From the NCBI GenBank assembly GCA_903912445.1, contig CAIWHP010000033.1:1-64000 (forward strand): a DNA stretch of 64,000 nt, in the 5' to 3' direction. Of this stretch, positions 18,511 to 26,149 are shown one piece after another. The notes beneath the pieces are model-generated. The model made no database searches and had not been told where the DNA came from. It saw only the letters and a list, made by a program, of their open reading frames with translations. The DNA is from an uncultured Lentisphaerota bacterium (GTDB lineage Bacteria > Verrucomicrobiota > Kiritimatiellia > CAIQIC01). The first letter of the stretch is position 1; each line of letters starts with the position of its first letter. Position numbers and translations under genes: made by a program.

Positions 18511-18660
18511 GACGAATTTCCGATTGAAGATTTACGATTGCCGATTTGTGGAATGTTGACGGACTGAAACGGCATAGACAATGGGTCGCAACGGAATCTT
18601 GGATTCTCTCCTGAAGTTGCCCTACCACAAATCGGCATTCGGAAATCTTCAATCGTCAAT
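18511..18660. repeat. Long imperfect inverted repeat between convergent genes
   Basis: The left arm (18511-18551) and the right arm (18625-18660) are near-complementary over about 35 bases, sharing GATTGAAGATTT and GCCGATTTGTGG. The arms are AT-richer than the surroundings. The repeat separates the convergent metallophosphoesterase and ABC ATPase genes and may serve as a bidirectional terminator or be a small mobile repeat. Confidence 0.7.
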
Positions 18661-18698
18661 AAGCCCGGCACACAGACAGCGCTTTTCATTTGCCGGGC

Positions 18699-19376
18699 TT
18701 ATTGGTTCACCAACAACCCGTCTTCCAGGCGCAGGTGCCGCGAGCAGTGGCGCAGCAGGGCTTCGTTGTGGGTGACGAGCAGGATCGTCGCGCCGCGCCC
18801 GTTGAGCTCGCGCAGGCAGTGCATCACGCCTTCGGCCGCGGCGCGGTCGAGGTTGCCGGTGGGCTCGTCGGCGGCGAGCAGGCGCGGGGGGAGGGCGATG
18901 GCGCGGGCGATGGCGACGCGCTGCATCTCGCCGCCGGAGAGCAGCCGGGCCTTGTGCTCCATCCGCTCGCGCAGGCCGACCAGCTCCAGCGCGGCGCAGG
19001 CCAGCGCGCGGGCTGCGGCGCGCGGATGCCGCGTGTAGCGGAAACGGAACAGGACGTTATCCAGCACGCTGCGGTGCGGCAGCAGGCAAAATTTCTGGAA
19101 GATCATGCCGATCTTCCCGCCGCGCCGCGCGGCGAGCTGACGCTCGGAGAGGCGTGCGACGTCTTCGCCATCCAGCCACACTTCGCCGGACGTGGGCGGC
19201 TCCAGCAGCGCGGCGACGTGCAGCAGCGTGGATTTGCCGGAGCCGGAAGGCCCGGTGATGGCGACGAACTCGCCCGCCGCCAGCTCGAGCGACACCTCGC
19301 GCAGCGCCTCCACCGCGCCGCCCGGCGCCGGGAAGCACTTGGACACTCCGCAAAGTTTTAGCACTGCGGTAGTCAT
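18699..19376 (-). CDS. ABC transporter ATP-binding protein (LolD/MacB type)
   Basis: A 225-residue ATPase with Walker A GPSGSGKST at 42-50, the signature LSGGEMQR, and Walker B in LLAADEPTGNLD followed by the switch histidine in LLVTHNE. This spacing is that of the LolD/MacB/FtsE group. It follows genes for an outer-membrane factor and a periplasmic adaptor, so it would energise a MacAB-TolC-like efflux or lipoprotein system. No permease gene is next to it. The start MTTAVLKL at 19376 precedes the conserved domain; the longer frame reads through palindromic repeats. Confidence 0.92.
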   Translation of the reverse strand: MTTAVLKLCGVSKCFPAPGGAVEALREVSLELAAGEFVAITGPSGSGKSTLLHVAALLEPPTSGEVWLDGEDVARLSERQLAARRGGKIGMIFQKFCLLPHRSVLDNVLFRFRYTRHPRAAARALACAALELVGLRERMEHKARLLSGGEMQRVAIARAIALPPRLLAADEPTGNLDRAAAEGVMHCLRELNGRGATILLVTHNEALLRHCSRHLRLEDGLLVNQ

Positions 19377-19398
19377 GGATGGCTGCGTCGCACTCGTT

Positions 19399-19520
19399 GT
19401 GGGCGGGGCTTCCCGCCCCGCGTTTTCGTTTGGCTTAGGCTCGCGGGGCTGGAAGCCCCGCCCACGAGGGCTGCGGTCAAGGTATCTGTTGTAGGGGCGC
19501 AGCAAGCTGCGCCCCTACAA
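19399..19520. repeat. Two REP/BIME-like elements between adaptor and ATPase genes
   Basis: The first element (19399-19465) has 15-bp inverted ends GTGGGCGGGGCTTCC and GGAAGCCCCGCCCAC, with an inner inverted pair CGCCCCGCG/CGCGGGG. The second (19489-19520) is a perfect hairpin of 15 bp, TTGTAGGGGCGCAGC, with a 2-base loop. Both are of the class found at 4.5, 20.7, 42.8, 48.6 and 53.1 kb. They separate genes of one operon. Confidence 0.85.
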
Positions 19521-19542
19521 CTTGGGCTTGGCGGTCTCAGGA

Positions 19543-20832
19543 TCACTCTTCCAGCACCACTTGTTCGCCGGGCTGGAGGCCGGCGAGCACCTCGAACTGC
19601 CGGTCGTCGGCCCAGCCGAGCTTGACCGCGCGCGTTTCTACGGCGGCGCCGTGCCGCACCAGCGCGGTGGCGGCGCCGTCGCGCCAGCGCACCGCCGCGC
19701 GCGGCAGGAGCAGCGCCCGCGGATGCTCGAAGGCGAGCACGTGCGCGGTCACCGAGAGGCCGGAGCGCAGCCGCGGGTCCACCGCCTGCAGGGCGATGAC
19801 GACGTGGAAATATTTCTGCCACGCGGGCTTTTCCGCGACGACCTGCGCCGTCGCGCCGACGGCCTCGACGGCGCCGGTCAGCACCAGGTCCGGGAAGGCG
19901 ACCGGCGCGACCTGCGTGAGCGCGCCGGCGGCGATGCGGCCCAGCTCGGCCTCGGGCACGTAGCAATGCACGACGAGGCTGCTCATGTCCGGGATGACCA
20001 TGAACGGCATGTTCATATAGACCGCATCGCCGACCCGGGCCACCCGGAACTCGTTGCCCAGATAGGTGGGCAGATAGCCGAGGACGCCCGCGGCCGGCGC
20101 GGTGATCGTGCACGCCTGCAGCTCCTGGCGCGCCAGGTTCAGCTCGCGCTCGGCGGCGGCGAGCTTGGCGTGCGCCTGGTCGAGCCCGAGCGGCTGCAGG
20201 TAGTCGCGCGAAAGCCGGATCTGCTGCGCCACCTGCTTCGTCTTGGCGGCGGCCTGCGCCAGCCGGCTCTCCTGCTGGCGGATCTCCTGCGGCGTCACGA
20301 GGTCGTCCTTGAGCAGCGCGCGGTTGTCCTCCAGGAACTGCCGCTCCTCGGCCTCCTTGCCCTGCGCCTCGGCCAGCTGCCGCTCCAGCTCGCCGAGCTT
20401 CAGGGGCCACTCGGCGTTCTTCTGGCTCTCGTATTCGGATTTGGCGGCCGCGTAGGTGCCTTCGAGCTTGACGATCTCGCGCTCGATGCGCGTCGGGTCG
20501 AGCCGCGCCAGCACGCTGCCCTGCTGCACGCGCAGCCCTTCCGGCGCCACTTCGACGAGCGTCGCCTGTCCGCCCAGCTGCGACATGATCATGTGGACGC
20601 GCCGCGACTCCAGCTTGCCGCCATAGCTGGCCCAGACGCGCAGCGGCCCGTTGGTCACCGTCACGGCCGGCACCGGCGCCGCCTCGCGCTTGCCGCAGCC
20701 GGAGCAGAGCGCAACCGTCAAGGCGAGGAGGTAGGGGCGCAGTCTTGCTGCGCCCAAGGTGTGCGGCGTGCGGAACGCACGGGCGCAGCAAGTCTGCGCC
20801 CCTACCAAGATGTCTGTCACTGGATCCTTCAT
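19543..20832 (-). CDS. Periplasmic adaptor lipoprotein (HlyD/MacA type)
   Basis: A 429-residue membrane-fusion protein. A lipobox ends LTVALCSGC, giving lipidation at cysteine about 40. The mature protein has a biotinyl-lipoyl-like beta domain (VAPEGLRVQQGSVLARLD), a long coiled-coil hairpin rich in Glu/Gln/Lys (about residues 105-200) and C-terminal beta-barrel domains. It links an inner-membrane transporter to the TolC-like protein encoded upstream. The start at 20832 overlaps the stop of that gene (ATGA at 20829-20832). Residues about 10-34 are encoded by a 75-bp palindromic element (20731-20805) that extends the signal peptide in frame. Confidence 0.88.
   Translation of the reverse strand: MKDPVTDILVGAQTCCARAFRTPHTLGAARLRPYLLALTVALCSGCGKREAAPVPAVTVTNGPLRVWASYGGKLESRRVHMIMSQLGGQATLVEVAPEGLRVQQGSVLARLDPTRIEREIVKLEGTYAAAKSEYESQKNAEWPLKLGELERQLAEAQGKEAEERQFLEDNRALLKDDLVTPQEIRQQESRLAQAAAKTKQVAQQIRLSRDYLQPLGLDQAHAKLAAAERELNLARQELQACTITAPAAGVLGYLPTYLGNEFRVARVGDAVYMNMPFMVIPDMSSLVVHCYVPEAELGRIAAGALTQVAPVAFPDLVLTGAVEAVGATAQVVAEKPAWQKYFHVVIALQAVDPRLRSGLSVTAHVLAFEHPRALLLPRAAVRWRDGAATALVRHGAAVETRAVKLGWADDRQFEVLAGLQPGEQVVLEE
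20731..20805. repeat. 75-bp nested palindrome inside the adaptor coding sequence
   Basis: The ends GTAGGGGCGCAG (20731-20742) and CTGCGCCCCTAC (20794-20805) are perfectly inverted. Inside them CTTGCTGCGCCC and GGGCGCAGCAAG form a second inverted pair. Both half-elements begin with GTAG when read inward, as in REP/BIME elements. The length is exactly 25 codons, so the reading frame is kept. Confidence 0.88.
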
Positions 20833-22268
20833 TTGCGAGATGCTTTTTCCGCTGCCGCATCCGGCTTCAGCTCGTCCGGGCATTCGAGCAGCGTACCCAG
20901 CAGGCGGCGCAGCTTGTAGCCGGAAAGGGCGGCCTCGGTCTGCACCGCCAGCCACGCCGTCTGGGCCTGCTGGAACTGCTGCTCGGCATCGGTGACGGTG
21001 AAGTTATCCCCCCGGCCCATTTCAAACAAGCGCCGAGCGAGCCGCAGGCGGCCCTCGGCCACGGCGCGGTTGCGCTGCGCCTGCCCGATCTCCGCGGCGG
21101 CGCGCGCCTGTTCCAGCAGCTGCTGCCGCACCTGCCGCTCGATCATGCGGCGCGCGGTCTCGATATCGGCCAGCGCCGTGCGCTCGTCCAGCTGCGCCTG
21201 CCGGTAGGCGATGCGCTCGCGGCCGGCGCCGAGGTCGCCATCGGCCTGCAGGCCGACCGACCAGTTGCTCTGGTCGAAGCCGCTCGCGCTGGAAACCGTC
21301 GCGCCCTCGCCGTAGCGCTCGTAGGTCGTCACCAGCTTCAGGTCCGGCAGCAGCATGTGCCGCGCGATGCGCAGCCCGCGCTCGACGTCGCGGTGGTCCT
21401 GCTGCACCTGCGCCAGGTCCAGGCGGTTCGAGAGCGCGGTCGCCACCGCGACCGCGACCGCCTGCGTCTCCACGGCAAACATCGGCGGGGGCGCGAGCTG
21501 CAGGGCGGCCTCCGGCTCCAGGCCGAGCAGTTCCGCCAGGTCGAGCCGCAGGGCCGCGATGCGTTCGGTCACGGTCCGCGCCCGCGTCGCCGCGTCGCCG
21601 CGCTGCGCTTCGACGCGCAAGGTGTCCACCTTCGTCGCTCGCCCTTGCTGCGCCCGCGCCTGCGTCAGCCGCGCGAGCTTGTCGAGCCGGGCCAGGGTCG
21701 CCTGCTCGACCGCCGCCTGCGCTTCGAGCCGGTGTACCTCGGCATAGGTCTGGATCACCTGCAGGGCGATGTCGCTTTTCTTGAGCTCGAGGCTGCGCAG
21801 CGCGGTGCGGATGTGGCTCGACGCGCGCTCGAGCCCCTCGCGGTTGACCAGCCGGCCGGCATAGCGCAGCAGCGGCTGCGACAGCGTGATGTGGACGCTG
21901 TCGCGCGCGGCAAAGTCGCTGTCCGGGATATCCGAGCGCATGGCGGCGCCGCCGATCTCCAACTGGGTGCCCCATTCGGTTTTCTTCACCAGGTCGAGGC
22001 CGAGCTGCCGCGTCTGGATGCCGGCGGTGGAACTGACGCCGCCGTTGGGGCGCGCACGGATGGAAAAATCGGTCTCGGCGCCGGCGCGGTCGAGCAGCGC
22101 CGTCTCGTGTGCCGTGGCCAGCTTGGCCAGGTCGCGGTTTTGCAGCAGCGCCAGCTGTACCGCGCCCTGCAACGAGAGCACCAGCGGGGCATTGGTCTGT
22201 GCGCCGGCCAAGTTTCCAAGCATTGGAAAGCAGAACAGGGAGATTTTCCAAGCCTTGGAAAATATCAT
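20829..22268 (-). CDS. TolC-like outer-membrane efflux protein
   Basis: A 479-residue outer-membrane factor. It starts MIFSKAWKISLFCFPML and has a signal peptide ending at LAGAQ. Two repeats of the OEP domain follow, with long amphipathic helices (AVQLALLQNRDLAKLATAHETA, RAAAEIGQAQRNRAVAEGRL) and the ANA-type pattern of TolC relatives. It would form the exit duct for the adaptor and ATPase encoded downstream. A longer start at 22331 is possible; the -10 box TATAGT on the minus strand just upstream of 22331 fits either. The first codons overlap three palindromic repeats. Confidence 0.87.
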   Translation of the reverse strand: MIFSKAWKISLFCFPMLGNLAGAQTNAPLVLSLQGAVQLALLQNRDLAKLATAHETALLDRAGAETDFSIRARPNGGVSSTAGIQTRQLGLDLVKKTEWGTQLEIGGAAMRSDIPDSDFAARDSVHITLSQPLLRYAGRLVNREGLERASSHIRTALRSLELKKSDIALQVIQTYAEVHRLEAQAAVEQATLARLDKLARLTQARAQQGRATKVDTLRVEAQRGDAATRARTVTERIAALRLDLAELLGLEPEAALQLAPPPMFAVETQAVAVAVATALSNRLDLAQVQQDHRDVERGLRIARHMLLPDLKLVTTYERYGEGATVSSASGFDQSNWSVGLQADGDLGAGRERIAYRQAQLDERTALADIETARRMIERQVRQQLLEQARAAAEIGQAQRNRAVAEGRLRLARRLFEMGRGDNFTVTDAEQQFQQAQTAWLAVQTEAALSGYKLRRLLGTLLECPDELKPDAAAEKASRK

Positions 22269-22292
22269 GCGGGCGGCTTCCAACCTTTGGAA
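22213..22292. repeat. Three TTTCCAANNNTTGGAAA palindromes overlapping the tolC-like 5' end
   Basis: Copies are at 22213-22229 (TTTCCAAGCATTGGAAA), 22244-22262 (TTTTCCAAGCCTTGGAAAA) and 22278-22292 (TTCCAACCTTTGGAA). They are spaced by 15-16 bases and lie within or just before the first codons of the outer-membrane-factor gene. The first two encode part of its signal peptide. Confidence 0.9.
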
Positions 22293-22555
22293 AACCTTGT
22301 AAAAGCTGCGGATTGACAGTGTCAGCGCCATGAAAACGTGCGCTGACTATAGCCCGCGCCCGCCGTCGCGAACAAGCCAAAGCCGCGCCCGCCCACCCCG
22401 AGCCCAGTCGAAGGGCCTGCCCGAGCACAGCCGAGGGGGCGAACCGCCGTCGGAACCCAACCCGCGCAACGAACACATCGAAGGATTGCAGCCAAGGAAA
22501 GCAGCCAAGGAAAGGACTTGTCAGCCGCCTGTCTGTCTTCCGCTATATATATGAG

Positions 22556-22592
22556 CAGCGTGGCGTTGGACTTGTCGTCTTTGCCGCGCATC
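22556..22592 (-). pseudogene. Fragment of a DsrE-type C-terminus
   Basis: On the minus strand this reads AAMRGKDDKSNATLLI, against AAMLGEADKSNATLFI at the end of the FAD-rhodanese-DsrE fusion protein (29591-32065). Twenty-two bases at 22556-22577 are identical to the end of that gene. The rest of the surrounding 22332-22624 region has no credible gene; it holds only low-grade repeats such as the GAGCCCAGTCGAAGGG type. Confidence 0.6.
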
Positions 22593-22624
22593 GCGGCGGC
22601 GCGAGCGAGGCCAGCGTTGTCTGG

Positions 22625-23587
22625 TCAGCGCCGGGCAGAAAAGAGCTCAAAATCCTGCGCGAGGGTCACGCCCGCTTGCAGGGCCCAGCCGGTGACATCT
22701 TGGACGGGCTGGTCGCTGCCGGTGGTGTACCAGGAGCCGGAGCAGAAGAGGTCGAGCCAAGGCAGGAGCCGATGGGTATAGATGAGTTCGGCGCGCAAGG
22801 GGGTGTCGCTGCGTTCGATCACGGCCCCCGTTTCGTCGGTGCCATCGGGGAAGAGGCGCGTACCCCACTGGAGGCTGGCGGCCAGCTGGCCGCGCGGCGT
22901 GAGCCAGAAGCTGGCCCCCACAGCGACGCCGGCGCCGTGGTAATGGAAGGCCTCCTCATTGGAGCTGTTGTTCTCGTAATAGAACTCGCCCCACACGGCG
23001 AGGTCGCGCGTCGGCAGCCAGCGCAGGCCGGGCCGAGCTTCCCATGCTTGATCGCTCTGCAAGGCGCCGCCGGTGGTCAACCGGCTGTCATAGTCGGCCC
23101 GGCTGAGCCGTGCCTGTGCGGTGAGTTGCCAGTCGGGCGCGGGCAAGGTGTAACGCAAGGTGGGTGTGGCCGCGAGCCATCGGATGTCGTCCTCCGGCAA
23201 CGCGGTGTCGCGGGCGAGGCCGCCCGCCAGACGCATACCGCCCTCGAACAGCGCGGTGGTCTGCCACCACTCGACATAGGCGGAGGCTTCCTCCCGGGTG
23301 TCAAAACCGCTCTGCAGATATTCGGTGCGCGCCGCGGAGGCCCCGAGGCTGAGTTCGGTGCCAGCGCCCGCAAGGAGATGCAGGCTCAAGGATGGCGTAG
23401 CGCGCAAGAAGGCCGCACTTTCGGTGTTGGTGAGTGCGGTGGGCATGATGAAACGATTGTCTTCATAGCCGGCTTCCAGCGTCAGGCGGGGCGCCAGAAA
23501 CCAATCAGCCGCATGGAGGCCATGCGGTGTCAACAGGATACCTAGAGACAGCAGCCCCATCCAAGGGCCGCGGCAGCGTTGCTTCAT
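22625..23587 (-). CDS. Outer-membrane beta-barrel-like protein
   Basis: A 320-residue exported protein with a signal peptide (GLLSLGILLTPHGLHA). The mature part alternates hydrophobic and polar residues with many aromatic residues (LTLEAGYEDNRF, ASAYVEWWQTTALFEGG, LAVWGEFYYENNS, WLDLFCSGSWYTTG), as in transmembrane beta-barrels of the outer-membrane-beta-barrel families. It ends an operon with an ECF sigma factor, an anti-sigma-like protein and a Gly-rich protein, with start/stop overlap to the previous gene (ATGA at 23584-23587). The function is unknown. Confidence 0.7.
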   Translation of the reverse strand: MKQRCRGPWMGLLSLGILLTPHGLHAADWFLAPRLTLEAGYEDNRFIMPTALTNTESAAFLRATPSLSLHLLAGAGTELSLGASAARTEYLQSGFDTREEASAYVEWWQTTALFEGGMRLAGGLARDTALPEDDIRWLAATPTLRYTLPAPDWQLTAQARLSRADYDSRLTTGGALQSDQAWEARPGLRWLPTRDLAVWGEFYYENNSSNEEAFHYHGAGVAVGASFWLTPRGQLAASLQWGTRLFPDGTDETGAVIERSDTPLRAELIYTHRLLPWLDLFCSGSWYTTGSDQPVQDVTGWALQAGVTLAQDFELFSARR

Positions 23588-24624
23588 CGGGTGCCACCCA
23601 TATACGGTTGGCCGCCACCTGGCGCCCCTCCCGTGGCAGGTGTAGTGCCGCCGTTCAAGGTGCCGCTGTTGCCGGAACCGCCGGAGACGGGCGGGGCACC
23701 GCTGCCCGCACTACCCCCGCCGGGCGTTACAGGACGACCGCCGCCCACGCTGCCTCCGCCGGGTGCTACAGGACGACCGCTCTCGCTGCTGCCCATTCCG
23801 CTGGTGGCGGGAGGCGTGCTCCCTGCGTTATTGTTCATTCCGCCCCGCCAACCATTGCCTGTGGCGGCACCGCTGCCCTCACAGTTCCCGGCCCCGCCTT
23901 GGCCTCCACCGCGCCGGCCACGTGCGCCTTCGGTGGCGGCATTACCGCCCCAGAGCGAACGGCGGATGTTTTCTCCATCCATGCCGCCGCGGTGCTGTTG
24001 GATGCTGTAATGCACGGCGCGGATCACTTCCATCCGCCGCAGGTTGCGCTCCAGGCAGTCGTTCATCAGGGACTGCGTGGTGGCTCGATCCACTCCTGCC
24101 AGCCGCAGGCTCTCGCCAGCTTCGATGATGCTTTTGAGGCGGAGTGCATTCTGACCCTGGCCACGTTGCAAGGTGGACGCCAGGTCGTCGGCCGGGACCC
24201 CGCTCTCCAGCGCGAGCCCCGTGGCGGTGAGCAGTTCGTTGCGCGGCAGCTCGGGTACCGTGCCATAGTGCGCAGCCTGCAACAGGGTGCGGGCCTGCGT
24301 CAGCACGCGCAGGCGTGTTTGCACGGCGGCCATGACCGTCTGCGGCTCGGCTTTTTTCGCCAGGCCTTCCTCGAGCCGCGTAGTCAGCGCCGGCAGCGGA
24401 ACCTCTTGGCGCTGGGCCTCCGTCAGGCAGGCCAGCGTCTGGCGCGCCTGGTCGGGCGTGAAGCCCTGTTGGCGGAGGCGCAGGACATAGCCCGCGTTCG
24501 CCGTGCCGGTGTTTTCCTGCTGCAGGGCGGCCCAAGGGTCGGGCGCTTGCGCGCCAGCGGCCGCCGCCGCCAGCAGCGCCAGCAGCGCGCTGCGGCATAG
24601 ACGCTTGGAAGAAATCATGTTCAT
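23584..24624 (-). CDS. Secreted protein with Gly/Ser/Pro-rich repetitive tail
   Basis: A 346-residue protein, unrecognised. A signal peptide (ALLALLAAAAAGAQA) is followed by a helical domain of about 190 residues with a regular spacing of Leu/Ala and few aromatics. The last 110 residues are low-complexity, with repeats such as RPVAPGGGSVGG and RPVTPGGGSAGS. The tail may be a flexible linker or an extracellular matrix-like region. GGAG is 8 bases before the ATG at 24624. It is the third gene of the sigma-factor operon. Confidence 0.7.
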   Translation of the reverse strand: MNMISSKRLCRSALLALLAAAAAGAQAPDPWAALQQENTGTANAGYVLRLRQQGFTPDQARQTLACLTEAQRQEVPLPALTTRLEEGLAKKAEPQTVMAAVQTRLRVLTQARTLLQAAHYGTVPELPRNELLTATGLALESGVPADDLASTLQRGQGQNALRLKSIIEAGESLRLAGVDRATTQSLMNDCLERNLRRMEVIRAVHYSIQQHRGGMDGENIRRSLWGGNAATEGARGRRGGGQGGAGNCEGSGAATGNGWRGGMNNNAGSTPPATSGMGSSESGRPVAPGGGSVGGGRPVTPGGGSAGSGAPPVSGGSGNSGTLNGGTTPATGGAPGGGQPYMGGTR

Positions 24625-24637
24625 ATTCGGTACTCCT

Positions 24638-25147
24638 TCAAAATTCAATCACGGCATTTTCGCGCCCGAAGCCGTCGGCGCGCCGCACGTCGGCGCGCGG
24701 ATCGGTCACCCACTGTTGGCCGTTCACCAGAAAACTGTATTCATGCCGTCCCGCCGGCAGTTCCACATCCGTCGTCCAGTGTCCGGAGGCATCGGGACCG
24801 ATCAGTTGCATCTGTCCCGTCTGCCAACCGGTGAACGTCCCGACCAGTTCGACGCGCTGTGCATCCGGGGCATGGATCTCAAAATGAACGTTGACGCGGT
24901 TGCTCGGCGCTTGGGCTGGGTGCAAGACCAGCAGCGTGGAGAGCAGCAGCATGGCGGCCGCGCCGGCAAACGCGGGCAAGAACCAGCGCCCGCGTTCCGG
25001 CCAGAGCCGGCGCAGGCTGAGGAGCAGGGGCAGCTCAGGCTCCTGGGGCAGCGCGTTCATGACGCGCCGGGTAAAGTCTGCCGGGGCCGTCTGACGCAGG
25101 TCGTGCAGGGCTTCCAAAGAATCCTTTTCCGGGGACGGTGTGTTCAT
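24638..25147 (-). CDS. Anti-sigma-like membrane protein with AMPK/CBM48-type glycogen-binding domain
   Basis: A 169-residue protein. A short cytoplasmic N-terminus is followed by one membrane helix (WFLPAFAGAAAMLLLSTLL, about residues 57-76). The outer part resembles the early-set carbohydrate-binding fold (CBM48/AMPK-beta): VELVGTFTGWQTGQMQLIG, then DVELPAGRHEYSFLVNG and WVTDP. The overlap with the ECF sigma gene (ATGA at 25144-25147) makes an anti-sigma role likely (inference). No zinc-binding HxxxCxxC anti-sigma motif is present. The carbohydrate-binding part could be a sensor for polysaccharide in the periplasm. Confidence 0.78.
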   Translation of the reverse strand: MNTPSPEKDSLEALHDLRQTAPADFTRRVMNALPQEPELPLLLSLRRLWPERGRWFLPAFAGAAAMLLLSTLLVLHPAQAPSNRVNVHFEIHAPDAQRVELVGTFTGWQTGQMQLIGPDASGHWTTDVELPAGRHEYSFLVNGQQWVTDPRADVRRADGFGRENAVIEF

Positions 25148-25689
25148 GATTCCATTCCTCCATCCAACTGCAGCTGCCGGACAATACGCAGCAATTCCTC
25201 CCGGCCGCGCAGGAGGCGCATCTTGACGGCGCTCAAACCGAGTTGGAGGGAGCGGGCGATCTCCTCCATGGAAAGACCCTCCATATATTTGAGCACCAAC
25301 GGCACGCGCGCCTGTTCCGGCAGTTGCTGCAGGGCTTGCTCCAACAAAGCGTGCCGCGGATCCTGGGACTCCGGTTCGGTGACGGACTCCTGCATGTGCT
25401 GCGTTTCCAGGGCGCGCCGGCGCGCTTCGCTGCGGAACCGATTGCGCGTTTGGTTGGCGCAGATGCCCAACACCCAGTTCTTGAAGGGGTACTCCGGCTT
25501 ATAACTGTACAGTTTTTGATAGGCGCGGATGAAAGCCTCCTGGGCCAGATCCGCAGCATCCTGATGGCTGCCGGTCATGCGATAGGCCAGGTTGAAGACC
25601 GCATGCTGGTGCCGGTCCACCAACTCGGCGAAGGCCTCGCGGTGTCCCGCGAGGCACAGCGCCACTAAATCTGTATCGTTACGCTCCAT
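25144..25689 (-). CDS. ECF-type RNA polymerase sigma factor
   Basis: A 181-residue sigma factor with region 2 (AFAELVDRHQHAVFNLAYRMTG and DAADLAQEAFIRAYQKL, the -10 recognition helix) and region 4 (QLPEQARVPLVLKYMEGLSMEEIARSL and AVKMRLLRGREEL). Regions 1 and 3 are absent, as usual for ECF factors. The ATG at 25689 was chosen over a GTG at 25716, which lies inside a hairpin arm. It is first in an operon with the anti-sigma-like, Gly-rich and barrel genes. Confidence 0.93.
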   Translation of the reverse strand: MERNDTDLVALCLAGHREAFAELVDRHQHAVFNLAYRMTGSHQDAADLAQEAFIRAYQKLYSYKPEYPFKNWVLGICANQTRNRFRSEARRRALETQHMQESVTEPESQDPRHALLEQALQQLPEQARVPLVLKYMEGLSMEEIARSLQLGLSAVKMRLLRGREELLRIVRQLQLDGGMES

Positions 25690-25706
25690 AATGTCTACAC
25701 CCTTTA

Positions 25707-25779
25707 TACACCACACCCTTGCGGAAAGTCACGTTGCGCACCGCGGGACTTTTCAGGAGGGTGTGGTGTAATCCCTCAT
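25707..25779 (-). promoter_or_regulatory. Hairpin and 8-residue open frame in the sigma-factor leader
   Basis: A 12-bp perfect inverted repeat, GGGTGTGGTGTA and its complement, has arms at 25707-25718 and 25759-25770. A minus-strand open frame from 25779 to 25753 encodes MRDYTTPS and stops within the outer arm. The inner arm ends 17 bases before the sigma-factor ATG. A related segment of about 40 bases recurs at 26036-26081. No promoter can be assigned with confidence here. Confidence 0.5.
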
Positions 25780-26149
25780 AAAATATCCGGCTTGGTCACT
25801 GCGCAAATTTTGCAACGCGGAGGAGTGCGGGGCAACAAGCAAGAATACTCACAACAGAGCAGATGCGCCTGCGCTGGCCCGGCTGCCGGCAGACGGGCAT
25901 GTGGAAATATATGCGCGCCAGGCAGAGGCCATACTCGTGACCGCCGCAGCAGTGGGAATGTTTGCACGGCCCGCTGCCGCAGCCCTGCTCCCGCCCGATG
26001 GAGCGGCCAAAATCGCCGCCGCCACCCTCCCGGGTGCAACGCGGGGTGACTATTTCGAGGGCTGCGGTGTAATCCCTCATGAAGCGATCATTTGTCCTGG
26101 GCGTGTGTTCGGGCGGATGATGCGGAGCAGAATCATCAGGAGAAGCACA

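Noticed and set aside
18511-18660. Inverted repeat as an insertion sequence
   Set aside because: The arms enclose only about 73 bases with no open frame, so it cannot be an autonomous element.
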